From JAXMDS01 sp043777815 (lineage in GTDB: Bacteria > Pseudomonadota > Alphaproteobacteria > Rickettsiales > Rickettsiaceae), in contig JAYWHH010000013.1 in the NCBI GenBank assembly GCA_043777815.1, positions 1-18,714 on the forward strand: a stretch of DNA of 18,714 nt, in the 5' to 3' direction. This document shows, piece by piece, positions 1 to 7,053 of the stretch (the first letter of the stretch is position 1; each line of letters starts with the position of its first letter). The notes beneath the pieces were generated by a model. That model had not been told where the DNA came from. It worked only from the letters and a program-made list of their open reading frames with translations, and ran no database searches. The position numbers and the translations under genes were made by a program.

Positions 1-1
1 A

Positions 2-577
2 GATAAAAAAAGTACTAATCAACCGCATAATGAAATTGACTCTGAAGCAGAAAGCTTAGGTGCTTTAAGTCAAAAAATTGAAGCAGAAAATTTGGATGCT
101 TTAGTTCAAAAAAGTGATCTTGATGAATCTAACTCTATTAAAAAATCAACAATAGAAGAATCTAAAGTTCTTACATTAGATGAAGATAAAAAATTATTAA
201 ATCTGGAATTAAAAAACACAGAGGCGGAAGTAGTGGCAAAAGCCAAAATGGTAGAGGATAATTTAAAACAAGCACATGAAGATAAAAATCAGGGCCAAGA
301 TAAATCTATTTCTGATGTATATAATAAAGATAAGAATCATGACCAAGATAAATCTATTTCTGATGTACATCCTGAAGCTGAAGTAATGAAAATGATGGAG
401 TTTAATTTAAAACAAGCAAATGAAGATGAGAATCATGGCCAAGATAAATCTATTTCTGATGTACATCCTGAAGCTTTGGATAGTAACAATGTTGCTAATC
501 TTTCCAACCCTGAAGACTCTTCTTTTGAAGTTATTGGAAAAATCCATGATGCCTCCTCAATAAATTTTCCTGAATAA
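2..577 (+). CDS. Hydrophilic repeat protein, 3' end only
   Basis: The reading frame is open from the left edge and ends in TAA at 575-577, so this is the C-terminal 191 residues of a longer protein. A TTG at 92 could be read as a start, but the frame continues upstream with the same kind of sequence (AESLGALSQK followed by AENLDALVQK), so the true start lies outside the window. The protein is very hydrophilic and rich in Lys, Glu, Asp and Asn, with no membrane segment. QDKSISDV occurs three times, at offsets of 48 and 96 bp, and the segment encoding NLKQA recurs at 144 bp, so the tail grew by copies of a 48-bp (16-codon) unit. I recognise no family. Its style resembles the 1075-residue protein at 14687-17914; a secreted or surface role is possible but unproven. 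Confidence 0.75.
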   Translation, partial: DKKSTNQPHNEIDSEAESLGALSQKIEAENLDALVQKSDLDESNSIKKSTIEESKVLTLDEDKKLLNLELKNTEAEVVAKAKMVEDNLKQAHEDKNQGQDKSISDVYNKDKNHDQDKSISDVHPEAEVMKMMEFNLKQANEDENHGQDKSISDVHPEALDSNNVANLSNPEDSSFEVIGKIHDASSINFPE

Positions 578-1035
578 AAATTGTTTTTACGAATTTAAAA
601 GTGCGGTTGTTGCAATTTAAAATGTAATTGTTGCAATTTTATAAGAATACTTTCAAAAGATTTGAAAATAAAATATCAAATGAGATACCAAGAAAGATTT
701 ATAACAACATCTTTCTTTAGTTTATAGCACAAGTGCTTCTTAGTTTTATTAACTATAGATATCAAGAAAGATTTATAACAACATCTTGCTTTAGTTTATA
801 GCGCCAGTGCTTATTAGTTTTATTTAGTATTATATACATCTTTTTATTATGTAGATTCGGCTTTTGAGAACATCGATAAAGATCTTAAAACTGAATTTTA
901 TAGATTGAAGCCTTTTAAGGTTTTGTAGTAAATAGGTTTCTAACCTTGTCTCTAATTTGTATAAGGCTTTAGATGGTTTATTGGGTTATAATATAAGTAT
1001 TATTTGTCACTTTAATACTATAAATTAAGCACCAT
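578..1035. other. Non-coding gap with short repeats
   Basis: I see no convincing gene in this 458-bp stretch. It holds two copies of a TTGTTGCAATTT-type motif (605-618 and 626-639, 21 bp apart) and the 74-bp-spaced hairpin repeat annotated separately. A TATAAT at 987-992 lies 43 bp before the ettA start and may be its -10 box, but I find no matching -35 element at the right distance. No tRNA or other structured RNA is recognisable. Confidence 0.6.
685..824. repeat. Two tandem 66-bp copies of a hairpin unit
   Basis: Copies lie at 685-750 and 759-824, offset 74 bp, with only a handful of differences. In copy 1, AAGAAAGAT (690-698) pairs perfectly with ATCTTTCTT (709-717) across a 10-base loop. 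In copy 2 the same arms (764-772 and 783-791) carry one mismatch. A second small inverted repeat, AGCAC/GTGCT, follows in copy 1 and is eroded in copy 2. No T-run follows the stems, so these are poor intrinsic terminators. Confidence 0.8.
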
Positions 1036-2721
1036 ATGTCTACTTATATTTGTTCTTTAAGTAATTTTTCCAAAACAGTTAATGGAAAAGTTATTATTAA
1101 GCCCACGTGGCTTTCATTTCTTTATGGTGCCAAAATTGGTATCATAGGCCCTAATGGCTCTGGTAAAACTACTTTACTCCGTCTTTTAGCTGGAGTAGAT
1201 AATGAATATGATGGCGATTTTATTAGGGCTCCGGGATATCGAATTGGATATCTTGCACAAGAGCCAAAGTTGAACGAGGACGAAACGGTTTACGATAATA
1301 TAAAACTTGGACTCAAGGAAAAAACTCAATTGTTGGATGAATATAATTCAATTGGAGAAAAACTTGGTACAGATGGTTTAACAGATGAGGAAATAGAAAC
1401 CTTAATGAATAGATTAGCTGAATTACAAGAAAAAATAGACAATATTAACGGTTGGGAAATAGACACAGAAATTAATTTAGCTTTAGATGCATTAGCATGC
1501 CCACCAAAAGAAGCGATAGTAGCAAATTTATCAGGCGGAGAGAAGCGTAGGGTTGCTTTGTGTAAACTTCTTTTAGAAAAACCAGATTTACTTCTTTTAG
1601 ATGAGCCAACTAACCACTTGGATGCTGATTCTGTATTTTGGTTAGAAAAATTTCTTCAGGACTATAAAGGAACCGCGGTAGTTGTTACTCACGATAGATA
1701 CTTTCTTGATAATGTAGCAAAATGGATTTTGGAAATTGATAGAGGGGAGTGCATACCATGGGAATCTAATTATTCTGCATGGCTAGAAAGCAAGCAAAAG
1801 AAATTAGCACAAGAGGAAAAAGAAGAAAGTGATAGACAAAGACAGTTGAAGAGCGAAAAAGAATGGATTTCACAGAATCCTAAAGGTAGGCAGGCTAAAA
1901 GTAAAGCCAGAATCAATTCTTACAATGAAATGATGAACCGAACTGTTAATAAAAACATTACATCGCCACAAATAATTATTCCAAAAGGCGCTCGATTAGG
2001 CGATAAAGTGATTGAATCTATTCACGTAAACAAAAAATTTGGTGATAAGATGCTGCTTTCTGATTTCAGTTTCAATGTTTTGCCAGGATCTATTGTTGGA
2101 GTTATTGGACCTAATGGATCTGGAAAATCTACGTTATTCAATATGATTATTGGAAAAGATAAACCAGATAGTGGAGAAATTAAACTTGGCAGCACTGTAT
2201 CTTTAGGATATGTTGATCAAATTAGAGATCATTTAGACGATAACAAAACTATTTGGGAAGAAATTTCTCAAGGTGCAGAAGATATAGATTGTGGTGAATA
2301 TACCATCAAAAGCAGAGCATATTGTGCCGCATTTAATTTTAGAGGTCAAGATCAGCAGAAATTAGTTGGAAAATTATCTGGAGGAGAAAGAAATAGAGTT
2401 CATATGGCAAAGCTTCTAAAAACCCCAGCAAATGTAATATTGTTAGATGAGCCATCAAATGATCTTGATTTAGATACCTTAAGAGCTTTAGAAGATGCAA
2501 TTCTTAAATTTCCAGGATGCGTACTGGTAATTAGCCATGATAGATGGTTTTTAGATAGAATCGCAACTCACATCATAGCATTCGATCAATCAGAAAACGC
2601 CACTTGGTTTGAAGGTAACTATACTGATTATCATGAATATATGATTAGAACCTATGGAGCTGATTATGCTGCTAAAAATATCAAGCGTACAAGAAATTTA
2701 AGCAGCTTACATTTATCTTAA
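1036..2721 (+). CDS. ettA: ABC-F translation factor EttA
   Basis: EttA is a soluble ABC-F ATPase that binds the ribosomal E site and gates entry into elongation according to energy state. The 561 residues match the family length (about 555). Two ABC domains are visible: Walker A GPNGSGKT (residues 38-45), signature LSGGEKRR, Walker B LLLLDEPTNHLD; then a second Walker A GPNGSGKS near residue 357, signature LSGGERNR and Walker B ILLDEPSNDLD, with Ser replacing the usual Thr. The linker carries the ABC-F tRNA-interaction region with KGRQAKSKAR. The C-terminal VISHDRWFLDRIATHI is typical of EttA and separates it from Uup and other ABC-F members. The ATG at 1036 places the N-terminus as in homologues. 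No Shine-Dalgarno motif is visible. A candidate terminator lies 79 bp downstream. Confidence 0.96.
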   Translation: MSTYICSLSNFSKTVNGKVIIKPTWLSFLYGAKIGIIGPNGSGKTTLLRLLAGVDNEYDGDFIRAPGYRIGYLAQEPKLNEDETVYDNIKLGLKEKTQLLDEYNSIGEKLGTDGLTDEEIETLMNRLAELQEKIDNINGWEIDTEINLALDALACPPKEAIVANLSGGEKRRVALCKLLLEKPDLLLLDEPTNHLDADSVFWLEKFLQDYKGTAVVVTHDRYFLDNVAKWILEIDRGECIPWESNYSAWLESKQKKLAQEEKEESDRQRQLKSEKEWISQNPKGRQAKSKARINSYNEMMNRTVNKNITSPQIIIPKGARLGDKVIESIHVNKKFGDKMLLSDFSFNVLPGSIVGVIGPNGSGKSTLFNMIIGKDKPDSGEIKLGSTVSLGYVDQIRDHLDDNKTIWEEISQGAEDIDCGEYTIKSRAYCAAFNFRGQDQQKLVGKLSGGERNRVHMAKLLKTPANVILLDEPSNDLDLDTLRALEDAILKFPGCVLVISHDRWFLDRIATHIIAFDQSENATWFEGNYTDYHEYMIRTYGADYAAKNIKRTRNLSSLHLS

Positions 2722-2799
2722 CAGAGATCTTTAACTTATATTACATTTCATAATATGAAGTTTGTAAAGTATTAAAGTAGAAAAATCTATCTCAACTTA

Positions 2800-2833
2800 A
2801 TTTGTTATTTTGAAAAATAACAAATATTTTTTT
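2800..2833 (+). terminator. Candidate intrinsic terminator after ettA
   Basis: A perfect 12-base inverted repeat (ATTTGTTATTTT at 2800-2811, its complement at 2814-2825) is followed by A and seven Ts (2827-2833). The two-base spacer implies a real stem of about 11 bp with a TGAA loop. The stem has only two G-C pairs, so it is weak, but this is normal for so AT-rich a genome. Confidence 0.55.
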
Positions 2834-2989
2834 GTAAAAAGTTAATTTTTTGATTAATACTATTGTATGTTACAAATAAAAAACAAATTATATGTGAAAA
2901 AAGTATTATTTTTAATAACAGTGCATTATTAATTTTAGTAAAATATAGAAATGTGATAATATAGTTATATTAATATCAAATTAAACTAT

Positions 2990-3973
2990 ATGCAACGATC
3001 AGATGCTCCGCCTATGTGTAAGATAAATTTCACAAAACCAGGAGTTGCAAAAGAAATAGGAATTCCAAAAATTATATCAAATGATATAAATGCATATTTT
3101 TCTTTATTAAAGCTAGAAGTTGCTCAATTGAAAGCAATAAACAAATCTCATGAGCAAAAGTTAAGCAGTGCTAACCCAAATACTTCATTAACGACATTAA
3201 CAACAAAGATTGAATATCTTCAAAAACAATCTGATCAATTGATAGCAACAAACGAATTGCAGAAGGCGCAGTTATCAAACATTGCTATGAGAAATGCTTC
3301 ATTAATGGATACAATTAACTGTTTTAAACAACAAGTTGAGCAATTTAAAGCTGAGAGAGAATTTGATAAAAAAAAATATGATAAAGATATTTCTTTATCA
3401 AGCAAAAAAATTGAATATCTTGAACAACAATACGAATTGCAGGTGCAAAAGTTATTAAGCAGTAATGATTCATTAACGAAAAACATTAGCCATCTCAACC
3501 AAAAGTTATTAAGCTGCACTGAAACAAATACTTCATTAACGAAAAACATTAGCCATCTCAACCAAAAAGTTGATAAATATAGAGTTGAGAAAGAAAAATA
3601 TGATGAAGATATTTCTTCATCAAACAAAAAAATTGAAGATCTTAATAATAAATATAACACTAAGAAAACTGAGAAAGAAGCTTTACAAAAAAAATATAAG
3701 CAAGCATTAATAACAAAGAATAATTTAGAAAAAGAAATATTTGTAGAACGAGAAACTAACACATTAAATAATAAAGAAATACAAAATCTTCAAAAGCAAA
3801 TTAAGGAACTGAAGGACTTAAGTGCATCTCTAGAAAAAATAAAGCCAGAAGAAAATAAATTGGAAATTACAAACTTTGGTATCATGTTCGAGTATCAAAA
3901 TTGTGAAAAATTAACAATTGATTGTAGCGGTATAAGCAATGAAAGTAATTTTAAAGCTGATGGTCATGTTTGA
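2990..3973 (+). CDS. Coiled-coil protein of unknown function
   Basis: This 327-residue protein has a short N-terminal segment with Pro and Gly (about residues 1-35), then a long Lys/Glu/Gln/Asn-rich heptad region to about residue 285, predicted as coiled coil. It ends in a roughly 35-residue tail of mixed, perhaps beta-type sequence (EITNFGIMFEYQ, then KLTIDCSG). There is no signal peptide or membrane helix. Short modules recur: KIEYL, SLTKNISHLNQK (twice, 21 residues apart) and KKIEDL, showing growth by in-frame duplication. No domain family is recognisable. A possible extended -10 box (TGTGATAAT, 2952-2960) lies 29 bp before the ATG. Candidates include a cytoskeleton-like filament or a secreted coiled-coil effector; neither can be told from sequence. 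Confidence 0.8.
   Translation: MQRSDAPPMCKINFTKPGVAKEIGIPKIISNDINAYFSLLKLEVAQLKAINKSHEQKLSSANPNTSLTTLTTKIEYLQKQSDQLIATNELQKAQLSNIAMRNASLMDTINCFKQQVEQFKAEREFDKKKYDKDISLSSKKIEYLEQQYELQVQKLLSSNDSLTKNISHLNQKLLSCTETNTSLTKNISHLNQKVDKYRVEKEKYDEDISSSNKKIEDLNNKYNTKKTEKEALQKKYKQALITKNNLEKEIFVERETNTLNNKEIQNLQKQIKELKDLSASLEKIKPEENKLEITNFGIMFEYQNCEKLTIDCSGISNESNFKADGHV
3469..3567 (+). repeat. 36-bp perfect direct repeat inside the coiled-coil gene
   Basis: Positions 3469-3504 and 3532-3567 are identical over 36 bases and lie 63 bp (21 codons) apart. Both copies encode SLTKNISHLNQK. Perfect identity at the DNA level, including third positions, points to a recent duplication. Confidence 0.9.
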
Positions 3974-4000
3974 TATATAATAGAATAAAGCTTTTTATTA

Positions 4001-4504
4001 ATGCAAAAAACTAATCTAAAGTTACTAGGCGTAGATCCTGGTTTACATAATCTTGGATGGGCTGTTATAGAACTGACAGATGATGATCAATCAATTTCAG
4101 TAGCACATGGCTTAATTACTACAAATCCTAAAGTAGATACAAATCAACGTCTTTATGAGATTCAAACTCAACTTTCAGAAGTAGTGAGTTCTTTTGAGCT
4201 TAATGGCATTGGACTAGAAACTCCATTTATACACAAAGGCATGAAGGCAAATTTGAATTTTATTAAAGCTTACGGAGTGATAGCCACCACATGCAAAGGC
4301 TTTGGAGTTGAAATTTATGAAATAGCTCCCGCTAAGGTAAAAAAAGTCATGGGCGTTGGCGGTAGAGCAAACAAATCTGCTGTATCTATTATGGTAAATT
4401 TATTGATTTCCGGAATTCCAAGCGCGATAAGCCATCATGAGTTTGATGCTTATGCAATAGCTTATTGCTGTGGACTAGTAATAGGCAACAAAAAATTTTT
4501 ATAA
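4001..4504 (+). CDS. ruvC: Holliday junction resolvase RuvC
   Basis: RuvC is the dimeric endonuclease that cuts Holliday junctions with the RuvAB branch-migration motor. The 167-residue length is normal. The expected acidic active site is present: Asp12 in LGVDPG, Glu73 in GLETPF, and His146 with Asp149 in SHHEFDAYA. The His-x-x-Asp form matches the catalytic set of Thermus RuvC rather than the Asp-x-x-Asp of E. coli. VKKVMGVGGRANKSAV corresponds to the conserved VKKAVTGNGRADK region. ruvA and ruvB are not adjacent in this window. The start at 4001 lies 27 bp after the preceding stop. A TATAAT (3976-3981) overlaps the end of the upstream gene but lacks a clear -35 box. There is no Shine-Dalgarno motif. 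Confidence 0.93.
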   Translation: MQKTNLKLLGVDPGLHNLGWAVIELTDDDQSISVAHGLITTNPKVDTNQRLYEIQTQLSEVVSSFELNGIGLETPFIHKGMKANLNFIKAYGVIATTCKGFGVEIYEIAPAKVKKVMGVGGRANKSAVSIMVNLLISGIPSAISHHEFDAYAIAYCCGLVIGNKKFL

Positions 4505-4514
4505 TTATTACTCT

Positions 4515-4652
4515 ATGGTCCACACACCTCTTATAATATTAGAGAATTTGGTGCGCATTATTTCAGTATTAGCAAGAAGTAGAGTTTTATTGGTTATATT
4601 GGTAGTGCTATTATTAATTTGGCTTATAAAAGAGATAAAAAGTTTGCGATAA
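4515..4652 (+). CDS. Small single-pass membrane protein (45 aa)
   Basis: An ATG ten bases after the ruvC stop opens 45 codons ending in TAA at 4650-4652. The product begins MVHTPLIILENLVRII, has Arg-flanked basic residues (LARSR), then one long hydrophobic helix (VLLVILVVLLLIWLI) and a basic tail (KEIKSLR). This layout, a single helix with charged ends, is unlikely by chance in non-coding AT-rich DNA, and the position suggests co-transcription with ruvC. No Shine-Dalgarno motif is present. I do not recognise a family. Its last twelve codons and stop are part of a 49-bp sequence repeated 77 bp downstream. Confidence 0.5.
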   Translation: MVHTPLIILENLVRIISVLARSRVLLVILVVLLLIWLIKEIKSLR

Positions 4653-4739
4653 TACAATTTCATAATCATAATGTCTTTTGATTCTTTTAGTTAATTTGGC
4701 TTATAAAAGAGATAAAAAGTTTGCGATAATGCAATTTCA
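4614..4739 (+). repeat. 49-bp direct repeat copying the small ORF's 3' end
   Basis: Copies at 4614-4662 and 4691-4739 differ at one base (A/G) over 49 bases, with a 77-bp offset. The first copy holds the last codons and stop of the 45-codon ORF plus 10 bases beyond; the second lies in non-coding DNA. Confidence 0.9.
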
Positions 4740-4785
4740 AAGTATGAATATATTTCAATTGATTATTGTATTTATATAACTCAAC

Positions 4786-4807
4786 TGATAGTCAATTGAT
4801 AGTCAAT
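4786..4807. repeat. 11-bp tandem duplication
   Basis: TGATAGTCAAT occurs twice in direct tandem (4786-4796, 4797-4807), immediately before the convergent gene end at 4812. It is another small example of the duplication seen across the window. Confidence 0.8.
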
Positions 4808-4811
4808 TTTT

Positions 4812-5855
4812 TTAGTAAAAACTATATCTAATAAGCATTGTAACTATTAGATATAGAATATTACACCATATGGACTGTCTAATTGCATCGCATATTATCG
4901 ACCAAACTGAATACTTTGTACTCGTAATTAAATAAGATATGTGATAAAAAGTGATGAATATGTTTGAAATTATAAACATATTTTGTGAAATATATTTATA
5001 ATCAGGCAATTGAATCATGTTAATCAATTGAAAAATAAAAATTAGGTCAACAATATCAAAATATGAACTATTAAAATGTTTCTTTTTTGTTAACAAATCG
5101 TACAACATTCTTAAAGTTACCAAACTAAATTTTATGGCCAAGCTGGTATAAAGTAGAGCTATTGCTATCTTAACTTCTATTTGCACATTATCATGATACC
5201 AACACGTGAAAATGCTGAAATCACGCTGGATGTTATATGTTAATATAAAACTAAGAATTAAACATATATTGCCTATATATTTCATGAAATGATCTACATT
5301 ATTGATATTAAAATCTTTAAAATTTAAAAAAGATCTAACATGTTTGAACCCCAAAAAAGCTTTTATTTTTGCGTGAGTTAAAGTTTGTATTTGTGCGCTA
5401 GACTGAGGCAATGATTTAAGATCAGACTGAGGCAATGATTTAAGCTCAGATTGTTTAGGGGCTTCAGATTGTTGAAGAGTTTGAGGAATGAAATATTGAG
5501 CTGCAAAATATCCAATAATCAATGTAATCAAATTATTACTATGTATAAAAATTAAAGTAAAGAACAAGCTGACATATCTATCAGTTTTCTTATCGAAATT
5601 TAAAATATAGATCAAAAAAGAATTAACTATTAAAGATTTCGTAAAAATCAGTCCAAATTCAAGATTTGCAATAGAAAATAAATGAATATATCGATATATG
5701 ACAGAATTATTCCAAAGTATTCCTAGAGAAATCAGGGGTATAATTTGAACATATGAAATTATTGGATAAGGCATAATATACAATATTAACCTAAGTACCA
5801 AAGGCATACAAATGATTATAATGCTAAAAAAATATACATACTGATCATGCGGCAT
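4812..5855 (-). CDS. Membrane protein, possible degenerate NuoL/Mrp antiporter-like protein
   Basis: This 347-residue protein is strongly hydrophobic with about nine or ten candidate membrane helices. By eye it aligns collinearly with the first eight or so helices of the NuoL/MrpA-D family: SNNLITLIIGY (residues 106-116) against the family's DNLLxLFxGWE; MKYIGNICLILSFIL (191-205) against the NRxGD segment; IALLYTSLAIKFSLVTL (232-248) against the helix with the functional lysine, keeping Lys242; and NMFIISNIFITFYHI (292-306) followed by STKYSVWSI against the IGAxTAFFAA and NDIKxxLAYST region. The Glu of GWE and the HAATM motif are absent, and the protein stops where NuoL would continue for several hundred residues. 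A hydrophilic loop (125-160) contains a tandem ELKSLPQS repeat. I infer a decayed or repurposed relative, with low certainty; an unrelated membrane protein is possible. Confidence 0.65.
   Translation of the reverse strand: MPHDQYVYFFSIIIICMPLVLRLILYIMPYPIISYVQIIPLISLGILWNNSVIYRYIHLFSIANLEFGLIFTKSLIVNSFLIYILNFDKKTDRYVSLFFTLIFIHSNNLITLIIGYFAAQYFIPQTLQQSEAPKQSELKSLPQSDLKSLPQSSAQIQTLTHAKIKAFLGFKHVRSFLNFKDFNINNVDHFMKYIGNICLILSFILTYNIQRDFSIFTCWYHDNVQIEVKIAIALLYTSLAIKFSLVTLRMLYDLLTKKKHFNSSYFDIVDLIFIFQLINMIQLPDYKYISQNMFIISNIFITFYHISYLITSTKYSVWSIICDAIRQSIWCNILYLIVTMLIRYSFY
4817..4856 (-). terminator. Terminator-like hairpin inside the 3' end of the gene
   Basis: A perfect 12-bp inverted repeat (CTATATCTAATA at 4822-4833, complement at 4845-4856) with an 11-base loop lies in the last codons of the membrane-protein gene. 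On the minus strand it is followed directly by five Ts (4821 to 4817), the arrangement of an intrinsic terminator. The stop codon (4812-4814) lies just past this T-run. Confidence 0.45.
5401..5448 (-). repeat. 24-bp tandem repeat in the membrane-protein gene
   Basis: 5401-5424 and 5425-5448 differ at one base. The unit encodes eight residues of the LKSLPQSD/E type in the hydrophilic loop of the 347-residue membrane protein, so the reading frame is kept. Confidence 0.9.
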
Positions 5856-5987
5856 AAGTAATCATATTAAGGATTAAAAATATTTTCAAAGAAAGTATAC
5901 ACACTAATCATGTGATATAAAAATTATGTTAAAATTAAAGAAATTTACAAATATTATCTAGTGCGCCTTATGTCTGGTGCTTGGTTA

Positions 5988-6015
5988 ATTGTCTATTGTC
6001 TATTGTCTATTGTCT
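5988..6015 (+). repeat. Four perfect tandem copies of ATTGTCT
   Basis: The 7-mer ATTGTCT is repeated four times without change from 5988 to 6015. A copy-number change would shift any reading frame, which argues that this array is non-coding or a slippage site. Confidence 0.95.
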
Positions 6016-6035
6016 GGTGCGTCTGTGCTTGTGGG

Positions 6036-6160
6036 AGTGGTTTGTACTTGGTATCATTGGCTCTTATGTAGTGCCTGTGGAGGGCGGTTTTGTGTTTAGT
6101 ATCATTGGCTCTTGCGGTGCCTGGTACTTGGTATAGTTAGTTCTTTTATGGTACCATGGT
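6036..6160 (+). repeat. Degenerate 45-48 bp repeat units
   Basis: GTATCATTGGCTCTT occurs at 6051-6065 and 6099-6113, and GTGCCTG at 6071-6077 and 6117-6123. A third, more altered unit begins with TACTTGGTAT at 6125 and ends in overlapping palindromes ATGGTACCAT (6148-6157) and ACCATGGT (6153-6160). Together these look like three diverged copies of one unit, bracketed by the two 7-mer arrays. Confidence 0.65.
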
Positions 6161-6177
6161 GTCATTTTTTATTGGAT

Positions 6178-6205
6178 ATTGTCTATTTTCTATTTTCTAT
6201 TGTCT
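6178..6205 (+). repeat. Second 7-mer array (ATTGTCT/ATTTTCT)
   Basis: Four 7-base units from 6178 to 6205 read ATTGTCT, ATTTTCT, ATTTTCT, ATTGTCT. This repeats the motif of the array at 5988-6015 on the far side of the GC-rich island. Confidence 0.85.
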
Positions 6206-6282
6206 CTAGATATAACTTACATTATAAGAATTATTCAAGGAGGAATGCACCAATAGTTTTTTCATTAGTTGCTAGTTGATAA

Positions 6283-7053
6283 TTATTTTTTTATCCGGCT
6301 CCAAATTTGTCTCTTTCTTATATATACAATTGTTCCAAAGATACTTAAAAAAATTATTACTTTCATGCCAAGTGTTTTTCTAGATTCCATTTCTGGCTCT
6401 GCGCACCATTGCAAAAATATAACTACATCTTTTGCCATTTGTTCCATTGAAGACTCTGTGCCATCTTGGTATTGAAGCATATTATCTATTAATGGCGGAG
6501 GCATTCCTATTTTATAATTAGGAAAATATAAATTGAAATATAATCCATCTTCAATTGAAAAGTTTTGTGGTTTTTCGTAATATCCTGTAAGTAAAGAATA
6601 GATATAATTTGGTCCATCTAATCTAGCTTTAACTATTAAAGATAAATCTGGTGGATAAAGATCATTATTAGCTAATCTGGCCTGAATTTCATTTCGATAA
6701 GGTCCTACAAACTTATCATTAGATAATGCGGTGCGACTTGATAAATTTCCTTCATTATCAAACTGATCCATAACTTTATATTGAGAGGCTAAAGTTTTGA
6801 TTTCATCATCCGTAAAATCTAAACCTTTTAAGTCTATATAACTTATATATTTCAATGAATGGCAACTTGAACAAACATCTTTGTAAATTTGAAATCCTCT
6901 TTGAGCAGCAGTTTTATCCAAATATCCAAAAATGCCATCAAATGACCAGTCAATGATTTTATTATAATTAGCAAAAGCAAGATTTAATATAAAAAGCGCT
7001 GTTCCTAATAACAATTGAGATAGTATTTTAATTAGCTTGCATGTCATACGCAT
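6283..7053 (-). CDS. petC: Cytochrome c1, bc1 complex
   Basis: Cytochrome c1 is the periplasm-facing c-heme subunit of the ubiquinol-cytochrome c reductase (complex III) and passes electrons from the Rieske protein to soluble cytochrome c. The 256 residues begin with a signal peptide (roughly 1-29, cleavage near AFA-NY). The heme-binding motif CSSCH is at 61-65, and the distal ligand Met184 sits in IGMPPPL. A C-terminal anchor helix (about 229-246) follows WCAEPEMESRK, and the protein ends with a basic tail, as in the family. petA and petB, normally just upstream, are absent; instead the gene overlaps the end of mlaF by 26 bp (20 bp if the Met at codon 3 is used). c-type heme attachment fits with the CcmB-like gene at 12330-12944. 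Confidence 0.95.
   Translation of the reverse strand: MRMTCKLIKILSQLLLGTALFILNLAFANYNKIIDWSFDGIFGYLDKTAAQRGFQIYKDVCSSCHSLKYISYIDLKGLDFTDDEIKTLASQYKVMDQFDNEGNLSSRTALSNDKFVGPYRNEIQARLANNDLYPPDLSLIVKARLDGPNYIYSLLTGYYEKPQNFSIEDGLYFNLYFPNYKIGMPPPLIDNMLQYQDGTESSMEQMAKDVVIFLQWCAEPEMESRKTLGMKVIIFLSIFGTIVYIRKRQIWSRIKK

Larger units (their letters stand above)
5856..6282. other. Non-coding gap with a GC-rich repeat island
   Basis: The outer parts are ordinary AT-rich DNA. Positions 6001-6120 contain 57 G or C in 120 bases (47%), far above the surroundings, with G much commoner than C on the plus strand. Short ORFs exist on both strands: a 33-codon hydrophobic, Cys-rich one from ATG 5970 to a TAG after 6068, and a 33-codon one on the minus strand (6064-6165). 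Neither has a credible family or ribosome-binding site. A perfect AAGGAGG (6237-6243) is followed by ATG and three codons only. No known RNA gene is recognisable. Confidence 0.55.

Noticed and set aside
3235..3762. 175-codon minus-strand ORF
   Set aside because: It lies wholly opposite the coiled-coil gene and its Phe/Ser/Leu-rich repeats simply mirror the Lys/Glu/Asn repeats of the plus-strand gene.
5940..6210. Known structured RNA (SRP RNA, RNase P RNA, tmRNA, tRNA) in the GC-rich island
   Set aside because: None of the conserved cores I know (SRP GGAAGCAGCC, RNase P GAGGAAAGTC, TPsiC GGTTCGA) is present on either strand.
6269..6475. 68-codon plus-strand ORF
   Set aside because: It is antisense to the conserved C-terminus of petC; the AAGGAGG at 6237 is too far away and is followed by a three-codon ORF.
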